This document shows positions 26,394-37,286 of a DNA stretch of 64,000 nucleotides, in pieces; positions within the stretch are counted from its first letter, which is position 1, and each line of letters starts with the position of its first letter. The translations under genes were made by a program, and so were the position numbers. Location of the stretch: the NCBI RefSeq assembly GCF_029946515.1, contig NZ_JARZHH010000033.1:1-64000 (forward strand), given 5' to 3'. Origin of the DNA: Polyangium sp. 6x1 (GTDB lineage: Bacteria; Myxococcota_A; Polyangia; Polyangiales; Polyangiaceae). The notes beneath the pieces were generated by a model. It saw nothing but the letters and a program-made list of their open reading frames with translations. It searched no databases and had not been told where the DNA came from.

Positions 26394-27290
26394 ATGACCG
26401 AGCCTGTTTATCCGTTCGTCGCCGTCGACGTCCCTCGCGATCGAGCCGAAGAACTCGGCGCACACCTCTTCGATCTCGGCGCCATGGGCGTCGAGGAGCG
26501 CGACGAGCAGACGCTCGCGAAAGGCGCGGGCTCCGGCAAGGTGACCCTCGTCGCGAGCTTCTCCACGCGCGAGGAGGCCGACGAGGCGATCGCGGCGCTC
26601 GTCGAGGAGGATCCCTCGCTCGCGCCGCGCATCGAGGAGATCGTGGGCGACGCCTGGCGCGACGCGTGGAAGCAGCACTTCGAGCCGTTCCAGTTCACGT
26701 CCGACGTCGTCGTGGTGCCGCCGTGGGTCGCCTACGAGAAGAAGCGCGCCGACGAGCACGTGCTCGAGCTCGAGCCGGGCCGCGCCTTCGGCACGGGCCT
26801 GCACGCGACGACAGCGCTCGTCGCCGAGATACTTCACGATCGTAAGACTTCGCTCGCCGGCGCGCGCGTGCTCGACGTCGGCACGGGCAGCGGGATCCTC
26901 GCGCTCGTCGCGCTGATCTACGGCGCCGCGAGCGCGCTCGCGATCGACAACGACGCCGAGGTCATCGACGTCGTGCGCGAGAACGCCGAGCGCAACGGCC
27001 TCGCCGATCGCGTCGTCGTCCGCGAGCAGACGATCGAGCACGTGACCGAGACGTTCCCCGTGGTGCTCGCGAACATCGAGACGCGCGTGCTCCGTCCGAT
27101 CGCGGAGGATCTCACGCGCGCGGTGGCTCCGTCGGGCCTCCTGATCCTCTCGGGGATCCTCGCGGCCGAGCACGACGAGATCGTCGCGCGGTACACCTCG
27201 CTCGCGCGCCCGCTGCGTCACCTCGAGACGCGCCGCCGCGGCGACGGCACGGGCGACGACTGGGTCGCGATCGCGTTCGCTGCGTCATGA
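26394..27290 (+). CDS. prmA: Ribosomal protein L11 methyltransferase
   Basis: The 298-residue protein has the N-terminal L11-binding domain and the PrmA methyltransferase signatures PGRAFGTGLHATT, VLDVGTGSGILALVAL, IDNDAEVIDVVRENAERN and VVLANI. PrmA trimethylates L11 on Lys and the N-terminus using SAM. Its stop overlaps the rsmE start as ATGA (27287-27290), so the two rRNA/ribosome modification genes are coupled. Confidence 0.94.
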   Translation: MTEPVYPFVAVDVPRDRAEELGAHLFDLGAMGVEERDEQTLAKGAGSGKVTLVASFSTREEADEAIAALVEEDPSLAPRIEEIVGDAWRDAWKQHFEPFQFTSDVVVVPPWVAYEKKRADEHVLELEPGRAFGTGLHATTALVAEILHDRKTSLAGARVLDVGTGSGILALVALIYGAASALAIDNDAEVIDVVRENAERNGLADRVVVREQTIEHVTETFPVVLANIETRVLRPIAEDLTRAVAPSGLLILSGILAAEHDEIVARYTSLARPLRHLETRRRGDGTGDDWVAIAFAAS

Positions 27291-28015
27291 GGGGCCCGCT
27301 GCGTGTCCCCGTCGCCCGTGTCGAGGCGGGCGCTTCGATCCTCGACGAGGACGCCTCCCGCTACGTCGCGCGCGTGCATCGCAAGCGCCTCGGCGATCGC
27401 GTGGTGCTCTTCGATCCCGACCGCGCGATCGAGGCCGACGCCGAGATCACCGCGATCGATCGCGCGAGCGTCTCCGTCGTCGTCGAGGCCCCGCGCGCGG
27501 CCACGTTCCTCCCGGCGCGCCGCGTGACGCTCCTCCAGGCCACGTGCAAGAGCGACAAGTTCGACGCCATCGTGCGTGACGCGACCGAGCTCGGCGTGAG
27601 CCGTGTCGTCCCGATCGTCGCCGAGCGATCCGTGGGCCGCCCCGCGGACGGCCGGGCCGCGCGATGGCGCCGCATCGCGGTCGAGGCCGCGCGGCAATGC
27701 GGCCGCGGCGACGCCCCTGCGATCTCGTCGCCGATGGAGCTCGGCGAGGCCGTGCAGCTCTTCGCGTCGGGCGAGGGCGTCTTTGGCTTCTGCCTGGATC
27801 CCGTGGCCGACGCGCCGCTTGGCCCGGCGCTCCGGCGCCTCGGCCCCGACGTCGAGCTCGCGTTCGTCGTCGGCCCCGAGGGAGGTTTGTCGCCGGCCGA
27901 GATCGAGGCCTGCGCCTCGGCCGGCCTCGCGCGCGTCTCGATCGGCCCGCTCACGCTCCGCGCCGAGACGGTATGCGCGGCGGTGCTCGGGGCGGTCGTG
28001 CTCCTCTCGCGATAA
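27287..28015 (+). CDS. rsmE: 16S rRNA m3U1498 methyltransferase
   Basis: The 242-residue protein is a SPOUT-class enzyme with an N-terminal PUA-like domain and the knotted SAM site: LLQATCKSDKFDAIVRDATELGV, FVVGPEGGLSPAEIEA, and the final LGPLTLRAET-type motif (IGPLTLRAETVCAAVLG). RsmE methylates N3 of U1498 in helix 44. It is translationally coupled to prmA. Confidence 0.94.
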   Translation: MRGPLRVPVARVEAGASILDEDASRYVARVHRKRLGDRVVLFDPDRAIEADAEITAIDRASVSVVVEAPRAATFLPARRVTLLQATCKSDKFDAIVRDATELGVSRVVPIVAERSVGRPADGRAARWRRIAVEAARQCGRGDAPAISSPMELGEAVQLFASGEGVFGFCLDPVADAPLGPALRRLGPDVELAFVVGPEGGLSPAEIEACASAGLARVSIGPLTLRAETVCAAVLGAVVLLSR

Positions 28016-28028
28016 CGCTCGGCGCCGC

Positions 28029-28101
28029 GGACAAACGCGGCCGGGGACAAACGCGGCCGGGGACAAACCCCGCATCGGACTTGACAAACCCGGGCGCCCG
28101 G
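28029..28101 (+). promoter_or_regulatory. Direct repeats and palindrome before two-component genes
   Basis: Two perfect copies of GGACAAACGCGGCCGG (28029-28044, 28045-28060) are followed by a third truncated copy (GGACAAAC, 28061-28068), giving a 16-bp period. Then comes TTGACA (28081-28086), which could be a -35 box, and a 12-bp perfect palindrome, CCGGGCGCCCGG (28090-28101), 14 bp before the histidine-kinase GTG. Together they look like a regulated promoter. No good -10 hexamer is visible at the right distance. Confidence 0.45.
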
Positions 28102-28115
28102 CATCACCTTCCGGC

Positions 28116-29666
28116 GTGTCTTTCCTCGACGACGTGCGCCGTTGCCTCGACCGCCCGGAGGGTTCTTCCTGGGCGCTCTCGGGCCTCGGCGCGCATCGAA
28201 AGACGCTGCTCGACGCGCTCGAAGCCCTCGAAGCGCGCGGCGAGCCCGAGGAGAAAATCGAGCGCCTGCACGACGTCTGGTCCGACAAGCTCGGGGCGTT
28301 CGTCCAGGAAATGCGGCGATTGCTCGAAGGCGGCCTTGCGTTCGGCGTGAGCGCTTCGGAGCTGCATGCGCTCGTCGACGTCGCGCTCCGCCGCCGGCTC
28401 GGTTTGTCCGACTCGGCCGGCTCGCGCACCCGCGATCGCGAGCTCGATCGCCTCTCCAGCGAGGTCCTTTTTTCCATTCAGCGGCCCGAGCGCACGCCGA
28501 GCCTCTGGCCCGAGCGGTATGCGCTCGAAGTGCGGGCATTGCGGCGCGCCGAGGGCGAGACGCTCCTCACGCCCATTGGCAGGCTCGTCCTCGGCCTGCC
28601 CGAGCGCGACGCCGTCCGGTGGCTGCTCGCCGTCGAGGTCGCGCAATCACGCGGGCCCTCGGATCCGTGGCGCCTGTCGCGCGCGGCCGCTGCGCGCCTC
28701 ATCGCGGCGCGCAGGCTCCGCGTTTTCTGGTATGGAAGCGAGAGCTGGCCGGCGCATCCGCAATCGCTCGACCGGCTCGCCGCGCTCGGCCTCCTTTCGT
28801 TCGAGGACGAGGCCGAGGAGGCGCTCACCACCTACGAGCTCACCGAGAATGGCGCCGAGCTGCTCGCCGAAGTCGCCTCCGGCGATACGCCGATGGTCCT
28901 GCTCGCCGGCGCGCTCATTCAGGACGAGACGGCCGCCGTCCTCGGCCGCATTCGCGCGGCCACCGCGCTCATCCAGCGCGAGAGCGCCGCGTTCGCCATG
29001 ACGCGGCACGCGCGCATGGTCGCGCACGAGATCCGCAATGCCCTGGTCCCCGTCCGCGAGGCGATCGACGATCTCTTTGCGGCGCTCGCGCGCGATGGCC
29101 GCGCGGCGCTCGTCGACCGGCACGGCGCCACCATCACGGGCGGCGTCGACCGCATTTTCCGGTTCATGACCGAAATGGCGCAGGTCGTCGAGCGCGCGGG
29201 CCCTCCGCCCGAGCCTTTCGACATCGCCGCGGCCATCGAGGACGCGCTCGCCGCCCTCGCCGAGGAGCTCGGCCGCGTGGCCTTGTTCGACCGGCCCCGC
29301 TTCCTCCCGCCCGTCCGCGGCCGTCGCGACCGGTTTGTCCTGGCGATCGTCGATTTGCTCCGCAATGCGGCACGCGCCCGCGACGACCGGCCGGCCGTGA
29401 TCCGGGTCGCCGCCGAGCTCGATCGAGACGGCGCCATCGTCGTCACCGTCGACGACGACGGCCCGGGCGTCCCGCCCGAGTATCGAAAAGCGATTTTTGC
29501 GCCCGGGTTTTCCTTGCGGCCGGGCGGGACGGGGCAGGGGCTCGCGCTCGTGCGCGAGGTCGCGCGGGCGGAGCTCGGCGGCGAGGCGCATTGCGAGGAG
29601 AGCCCGCTCGGCGGCGCTCGATTCGTCCTCCGCCTGCCCGTGGACGCCGGAAGGAGCGCCGCTTGA
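28116..29666 (+). CDS. Soluble histidine kinase with wHTH-like region
   Basis: The 516-residue protein starts with GTG at 28116 and has no membrane segment. Residues 1-215 are helical and unassigned. Residues 217-253 (SLDRLAALGLLSFE...YELTENGAELLAEV) read like the recognition and wing part of a MarR-type winged helix, so it may bind DNA or another partner. The kinase core has the H-box HEIRNALVP with His304, the N-box LLRNAARAR (Asn417), the G1 box DDDGPGVP and the G2 box GGTGQGLALV. It should autophosphorylate in the cytoplasm. The response regulator gene begins 5 bp after its stop. Confidence 0.8.
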   Translation: MSFLDDVRRCLDRPEGSSWALSGLGAHRKTLLDALEALEARGEPEEKIERLHDVWSDKLGAFVQEMRRLLEGGLAFGVSASELHALVDVALRRRLGLSDSAGSRTRDRELDRLSSEVLFSIQRPERTPSLWPERYALEVRALRRAEGETLLTPIGRLVLGLPERDAVRWLLAVEVAQSRGPSDPWRLSRAAAARLIAARRLRVFWYGSESWPAHPQSLDRLAALGLLSFEDEAEEALTTYELTENGAELLAEVASGDTPMVLLAGALIQDETAAVLGRIRAATALIQRESAAFAMTRHARMVAHEIRNALVPVREAIDDLFAALARDGRAALVDRHGATITGGVDRIFRFMTEMAQVVERAGPPPEPFDIAAAIEDALAALAEELGRVALFDRPRFLPPVRGRRDRFVLAIVDLLRNAARARDDRPAVIRVAAELDRDGAIVVTVDDDGPGVPPEYRKAIFAPGFSLRPGGTGQGLALVREVARAELGGEAHCEESPLGGARFVLRLPVDAGRSAA

Positions 29667-29671
29667 GACCG

Positions 29672-30595
29672 ATGGGCCGCATCTTGATCATCGACGACGA
29701 CCCGAGCTTTTTGCAGCTCTATCGCGCGCGGCTCGGCGCCGAGGGGTATCTCGTCGAGACCGCGGACGAGATTGAAAAGGCGCTCGCGCGGCTCGACCAG
29801 GGCGGCTGGGACGTCGTGCTCGTCGATCAGAAGCTCGACGGCAAGACCGGCCCGGACACCGGCCTCGACCTCGTCTCCGAGGTCTCCCGTCGCGCCCCGC
29901 TCGCGAAGACGATCCTCGTCACGGGGTATGCCACGGAGGCCGCGGTCACGCGGGCTTTCCAGGACGGCGCCTACGATTACCTCGAAAAGGGCCCGATCTT
30001 TCGGGTCCTCTTGCTCGCGAAATTACGCAATGCCCTGGAGGCCGTGCGTGCGCACCATTTCGGCGAGCTCTCCTCGGACGAGGCCGAGGCGGCGATCCGC
30101 GACACCTGGGCTGCGGCCGAGAGCGAGACGGACCCGAATCGCAAGGGCAAGCTGCTCGAGGACCTCATGGTCCTCGTCTTCAAGACGATCCCCGGCTTCC
30201 GCCACGCCTCGGCCCGGCGCCGCAACGAGGAGGAGGAGATCGACCTCGTCATTCGCAACGAATCCACCGATCCTTTCTGGGTGAACGAACGCACGTCGTA
30301 CATCCTCGCCGAATGCAAGAACTGGACGAGGCCCGCGGGCGCCACGGAGATTCGCAGCTTCTTGTGGAAGCTCTCGCGCAAGTTCAATCGCTCGCGCCTC
30401 GGCCTCTTCATCGCGCCGGGCGGTTTCTCCGCGCCCCTCCGCAGCGACCTGCACGGCGAGCGCCGGGACGATTACCTCGTCCTGCTCATCAACAAGGTCG
30501 ACCTGCGGGAGCTCGTCCACGCGCCGGATCGAAATGCCTTCTTGAAGAAGCTCCACGAGCGGGCCGTGCTCGAATTGCACGGCGAAGGCCGCTGA
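29672..30595 (+). CDS. Response regulator fused to PD-(D/E)xK nuclease domain
   Basis: The 307-residue protein has a complete receiver domain (1-120): acidic pocket Asp8-10, phosphoacceptor Asp52 in VVLVDQ, Thr84 and Lys106. After a short helical linker, residues 155-290 show a restriction-endonuclease-like pattern: LLEDLMVLVF (Glu163), EEEIDLVIRNES (Asp191) and YILAECKNW (Glu214-x-Lys216), followed by a helix with Glu226. This matches the order of Mrr/PD-(D/E)xK active sites. It should be a phosphorylation-controlled nuclease or nucleic-acid binder. The upstream kinase is the obvious phosphodonor. Confidence 0.78.
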   Translation: MGRILIIDDDPSFLQLYRARLGAEGYLVETADEIEKALARLDQGGWDVVLVDQKLDGKTGPDTGLDLVSEVSRRAPLAKTILVTGYATEAAVTRAFQDGAYDYLEKGPIFRVLLLAKLRNALEAVRAHHFGELSSDEAEAAIRDTWAAAESETDPNRKGKLLEDLMVLVFKTIPGFRHASARRRNEEEEIDLVIRNESTDPFWVNERTSYILAECKNWTRPAGATEIRSFLWKLSRKFNRSRLGLFIAPGGFSAPLRSDLHGERRDDYLVLLINKVDLRELVHAPDRNAFLKKLHERAVLELHGEGR

Positions 30596-30616
30596 CAGGC
30601 GAAGGAGGAAGAACCG

Positions 30617-31308
30617 CTAGTCCGGGAACCGCCGCGCGGTGAGCAGTTCCTCGATGTAGTGCACGGTCAACTCGACCTCGCGGCGCGACACCCCGAGCTG
30701 CTCGGCGACCTCGGGATAGGAATGCCCCGCGAGCACGGCTTCGATGACGCGCAGGTACTGCGCGCCGCGCTGTACGAGCCGCCGCACGTGGGTGCGCGCG
30801 ATCGCCCACTCGGCCGCGAGCCGCGCGAACGCGTCCTCGCCGTGCGCCGCGAACTCCGCGTCCGCTCGCGCGACCGCGGCCTGCAGAAAGGAGAGCAGCA
30901 TCGCCCGCTTTTCGACGAGCGAGCTCGGACCACGATCCGGCGACGACGACGTCAGCGTCGCGAGCGAGATCCAGCGATGATCACGGCGCGCGGTCGCGCG
31001 CTCGTACTCGGGACAGTCGCGCATGTAGTCGATCGCGGCGCGGCGCACGAGCATGCGCAGCCACGCCCCGAGCTCCGGCGGCGGATCCATCGCGCACAGC
31101 TTGATCACCGTCGCGAACGCGCGCGCGTGCAGGTTCTCGAGGACGCGCGTGACAATCTCGTGCGGCGTGTCCTCGTACGCGCGGAGCCGGCCGATCGGCT
31201 GGCGTGCCGCGATCGGCAACAAGACCGGAAACAGCGCGGCGGTCAGCGCGGGCCACGCGGCCTCGCCACGATCGGCGACCGCCCGGAACAGCGGCCAGAG
31301 CGCGTCCA

Positions 31309-31309
<1 letters not shown>
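30617..31309 (-). CDS. ECF-like sigma factor
   Basis: The 230-residue protein has a sigma-2-like helical region (about 45-105: EDTPHEIVTRVLENLHARAF...LGAWLRMLVRRAAIDYMRD) and a C-terminal sigma-4-type helix-turn-helix (SYPEVAEQLGVSRREVELTVHYIEELL). It is divergent from canonical ECF groups and might be a non-canonical family member. The start ATG at 31307-31309 overlaps the stop of the kinase gene (TGATG), so it is translated from the same message right after the kinase. Confidence 0.75.
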
Positions 31310-34038
<2,729 letters not shown>

Positions 34039-34095
34039 CCGAGCGACAAGGTGCCTAGGGCAGAGGGCTCGTGCTTGTCTCCTCCTCGACGCCTA

Positions 34096-34145
34096 GCACG
34101 CTTGGCGTGCGGCGATCAATTGTGAGAATATATACATGCCTAGCC
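34096..34145 (-). promoter_or_regulatory. AT-rich upstream region with hairpin before kinase-sigma operon
   Basis: This unusually AT-rich stretch includes a perfect 6-bp inverted repeat with a 3-nt loop (GCACGC 34096-34101, GCGTGC 34105-34110) and the AT run around 34118-34140 (TTGTGAGAATATATACATG). It lies 58-107 bp upstream of the kinase start and is the likely promoter or operator region of the kinase-sigma operon. No exact -35/-10 pair could be fixed. Confidence 0.35.
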
Positions 34146-34175
34146 TTGGCGCGGCACGGCAGCGAGCGCGCAGCG

Positions 34176-34970
34176 CTAGGGGTTGATCGGCACGGTGACC
34201 GGCACGTTGGTGATGTCGTAAGGCGCGTACCCCGGCGGCTGCACCGTGAACGACGTGTCGATCTGCCCGCGGACGGCACCACTTGCGTCGAGCGCGACCA
34301 CCTGCCCCTCGTACGATTGGAGGGCGGCGAGGGGGCTACTCACGCCGAAGCCGGTGATGTCCTCGCCCGGTGCAGTCAGCGGCGGGTGCGTGCTCGCGCA
34401 CGCGAAGCGGTCCGTGGTCAGCGGGTCCGAGGTGCCGGCGGTCCGGTAGCGGATCTCGACATCGCTGACGCCGAGCGCCTCGCAGCTCGGGTGTTCGCCG
34501 GCCGCGTTCTCCAGCCGCCACCCGAGCAGAAAGTAGTTCCCGCCGGGCGAGATCGGCGCCGTGACGGTCGTCTTGCCCTCGGCGATGTCGACGACGTACG
34601 GCAAGGACTCGCCATGGATGGTCTCGCCGAGCTCGCCGGTATTCTGAACCGTGAGCGCGTAGCGCCCGGTCGTCTCTTCGGACTGTGACTGACCATCGAC
34701 CTCGCGTTCGACCGTGCCCACGCCGTAGACCGTCACCGTCGCGCTGCCGGCCGCGCAGTCGAACGAATTGACGAACGGACTGCCCGTGTCGGTATTGTAC
34801 TCGTCGAGGCCCTGGGCGATCACGCGGACTTTCGGGAACGCGGCCGGGCAGCCGACCTCGCCGGTTGCGAAGTCCTTGATCGACCACGTCACGTTGACGT
34901 CGAACGGCTCGGCGCTGCTGCCGGTACATCCCATCGCGAACACACAGATCAAAACGCTCTTGCGCAACAT
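34176..34970 (-). CDS. Lipoprotein of unknown function
   Basis: The 264-residue protein starts at the ATG 34968-34970 after a strong GGAGGAG site. The lipobox ends at VFAMGC, and the body is beta-rich with few Cys. Phrases such as FDVNVTWSIKDFATGEVGCPAAFPKVRVIAQGL suggest an Ig-like or carboxypeptidase-regulatory-like fold, but I cannot assign it. Its stop faces the promoter region of the kinase-sigma operon 138 bp away. Confidence 0.72.
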   Translation of the reverse strand: MLRKSVLICVFAMGCTGSSAEPFDVNVTWSIKDFATGEVGCPAAFPKVRVIAQGLDEYNTDTGSPFVNSFDCAAGSATVTVYGVGTVEREVDGQSQSEETTGRYALTVQNTGELGETIHGESLPYVVDIAEGKTTVTAPISPGGNYFLLGWRLENAAGEHPSCEALGVSDVEIRYRTAGTSDPLTTDRFACASTHPPLTAPGEDITGFGVSSPLAALQSYEGQVVALDASGAVRGQIDTSFTVQPPGYAPYDITNVPVTVPINP

Positions 34971-35046
34971 CGCTCCTCCGGGTCCGGAGAGGCACGTCGG
35001 CAGGGGAGGCGACGGCACCACAAAAAATCTTTTCGACCCGTCGGGC

Positions 35047-36525
35047 TCAGCGTCGGCGCGCTCCGATCAGCCGTCGCAGCGCCTCGGCCAGCGTCGGGTA
35101 GGTGCGGCGCGATTGCATGTCGACGCCGAGATCCACCATCGTCTTCGCCACGCTCGGCCCGATCCCCGAGAGCAGCCCCGTCGCGCCGACGAGCTCCACG
35201 CTGCGCATCACGTTCGAAAGGTGCTGCGCCGCCTCCGCGTCGATCGTGTCCACGCCCGTCAAATCGAGGATCACCGCGCTCGATTGCCGGCCCACGACCT
35301 CGGTGAGCAGCCGTTCGAGCAGGACGCTCGCGCGGGCCTGGTCGATCGAGCCGATCATCGGAACGACGAGCACGCCTTGCCAGACCTCGATCACCGGGCT
35401 CGACAGCCCGACGATGGCCTGCTGCTGCGATTGGATCAGCGCGAGCTGCTCCTCGAGCCGCCGCTGGTTCTCCACGCGGTCGGTCACGTTTTCTGCCACG
35501 GAGTAGATGCGCGCCACTCGATCGCCGAACGTGCCGCGCACGGGGATGATCGTGTTGCGCCAGTGTGACGTGACAAACGACGTCTCGGAGATGAACTGCT
35601 CCCCGGCGAACGCCCGCTTCATGTCCGCCTTGAAATCCTCGCGGTTGCCGTAGAGCTCGTAGAGGTTTTTCCCGACGAGCTCGCCTGGCATGACACCGAG
35701 CTCCTTGAGGCCATTTCCAATGGACATCTGGCATGTCCCGTCCTCGTCCATGGCCCAGATCGCGAGGGGCAGCTCCGAGAGTGCGCGGATCAGGGCCTTG
35801 GCCTGGAACGTCTCTTCCGAGTTGTCGTTGGCGCGCAGCGAGAATCCGACGATCGCGGTGACGTCGCCGGCCGCGTCTCGTACGGGCGTGAGGCGACGTA
35901 TCCAGTAGGACATGCCCTCGATGCTATCCCCGTAGAGCTCCTCCCCTGCGAGGGCACGCTCCGTCTCCTCGCGGGCGACCGATCCGGGGGGATAGATCTG
36001 GAGCGCATTCATGCCGACGAGCGCGCCCGGGGCGATTCCAAACTGGGCGAGCCCCTTGCCTTCCGAGACCAGGATCGTCCCATCCTTGGCGATCGACCAG
36101 AGGATCCCCTCGAATCGATCGAAGATCTTTCCGAGCAGCAAGGTCCGGAGCGCGACGGGCTCGTCTTTCGTGACGAGCGGCGTGAGCGGCGCTGGAATGT
36201 CTGCGCGCGGCTCCGCGGCGCCGTCCATCCGGACGCATACCCCGCCGGCGCCGGCTGTCCATACGGTCCAGCGTTTCGCCGTGCCCGCCGCGAGGCGCGC
36301 GGCAAAATTCGATTTCGTGGATTGTCCGCCCGCAACGGCCGCGCACGCCGACGAAACGACGCTGCGATCCGCCGTATCGAAGAGCGCGAGCAGCGACGGC
36401 GCCTCGCCGAGCTCCACGCGCGCCGCTTCATTTTGCGCCACCACCACGTCGCCTTCGACGAGCAGCAGTGGATCCGGACACCCGTCGAACACCGCGCCAT
36501 GACGCGGGTGTATGTCCCCAATCAT
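35047..36525 (-). CDS. PAS-PAS-STAS regulator, RsbR/stressosome-like
   Basis: The 492-residue protein starts at the ATG 36523-36525 (an in-frame TTG 12 codons upstream is less likely). An N-terminal PAS-like region is followed by two PAS domains (LLLGKIFDRFEGILWSIAKDGTILVSEGKG and ALSELPLAIWAMDEDGTCQMSIGNG), a coiled coil with RLEEQLALIQSQQQAI, and a C-terminal STAS domain (IEVWQGVLVVPMIGSIDQARASVLLERLL...DLTGVDTIDAEAAQHL). The Thr in DLTGVD is at the position phosphorylated in RsbR-type proteins. It probably senses an intracellular signal and feeds a partner-switching cascade; no partner kinase is adjacent. Confidence 0.85.
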   Translation of the reverse strand: MIGDIHPRHGAVFDGCPDPLLLVEGDVVVAQNEAARVELGEAPSLLALFDTADRSVVSSACAAVAGGQSTKSNFAARLAAGTAKRWTVWTAGAGGVCVRMDGAAEPRADIPAPLTPLVTKDEPVALRTLLLGKIFDRFEGILWSIAKDGTILVSEGKGLAQFGIAPGALVGMNALQIYPPGSVAREETERALAGEELYGDSIEGMSYWIRRLTPVRDAAGDVTAIVGFSLRANDNSEETFQAKALIRALSELPLAIWAMDEDGTCQMSIGNGLKELGVMPGELVGKNLYELYGNREDFKADMKRAFAGEQFISETSFVTSHWRNTIIPVRGTFGDRVARIYSVAENVTDRVENQRRLEEQLALIQSQQQAIVGLSSPVIEVWQGVLVVPMIGSIDQARASVLLERLLTEVVGRQSSAVILDLTGVDTIDAEAAQHLSNVMRSVELVGATGLLSGIGPSVAKTMVDLGVDMQSRRTYPTLAEALRRLIGARRR

Positions 36526-36624
36526 GGGGCCAGACGTAACAGAAGTCCCGGAAAAGCACAACCGAAGGCGCCGTCGCGGCGCTCCTGCGTCGGGGCGTGA
36601 GGAGCGCCAAATTTATGTCGCTTT

Positions 36625-37045
36625 TCAGAGCGGGTGCACCGGCTCGTGCGCCGCATTCTTACCGGCGAGGAAGCCGAAGACGAGGGCCGGGCCGATCGTC
36701 CCGCCCGCGCCCCAGTATCCGCGGCCGGCCGGGGATGCAATGCAATTGACGGCGCCGAAGAGGCCGGGCTCTCCGTGCCGTCGGGGCGGAGCACGTGCCC
36801 GTCCGTCCCGACGATCGGGCCGCCGCAGGTATCGAGCGTCCCGGCCCCGAGGATCACCGCATCATAAGGCCAGCTCGTCGAGGGATCCAGAATGCGCCGC
36901 CCGATATGGAGGCGGTCCCTCCGGGCTGCGGGCCCGCCTCCAGCAAGAGCACCGATACGTTTTCGCGCACCGCCGCCACCGCCGCCGCGAGCGCCGCGCC
37001 CCCAGCCCCGACGAGCACCACGTCCGCATCATCGTGCCAAGTCAT
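36625..37045 (-). pseudogene. Remnant of FAD-dependent oxidoreductase (flavoprotein)
   Basis: The N-terminal part after a strong AAGGAGG site (ATG 37043-37045) reads DVVLVGAGGAALAAAVAAVRENVSVLLLEAGPQPGG, a clear FAD dinucleotide-binding start. Read in other frames, the later part gives [30 protein letters not shown] and then [48 protein letters not shown] and a stop at 36625. These are the two ends of a fumarate-reductase/ketosteroid-dehydrogenase-type flavoprotein of about 500-560 residues. Most of the middle is missing and at least two frameshifts are present, so it is non-functional. Confidence 0.8.
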
Positions 37046-37286
37046 GCAAGTCCTCCTTGTTCGAGGATCGGGTCCATGCTCCCCCACGATTGCTCAATCT
37101 ATCCGATTCCGTCTCCGCACCGTGGAGAACTTCCGTCCGAGGAGCACGATTTTGTCCTGTTGCCATTCTGTGCCAGCGGCGCGCGGCCCGGGTGGCAGGG
37201 GTGCCAGGGTGTTTTCGGCAAAGATCACGAAACGCCAGGTCTGCCGGCTGGAACGGCCCTTGCCGTGCCGGAGGATCGAGGTGTCC

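Noticed and set aside
34111-34132. Lac-operator-like word AATTGTGAG
   Set aside because: Only half of a lac-type operator matches, and no LacI-type gene or sugar genes are nearby.
36854-37087. Separate small FAD-binding gene of 77 residues
   Set aside because: It is only the N-terminal part of a larger flavoprotein whose C-terminal part lies downstream in other frames; treated as one pseudogene.
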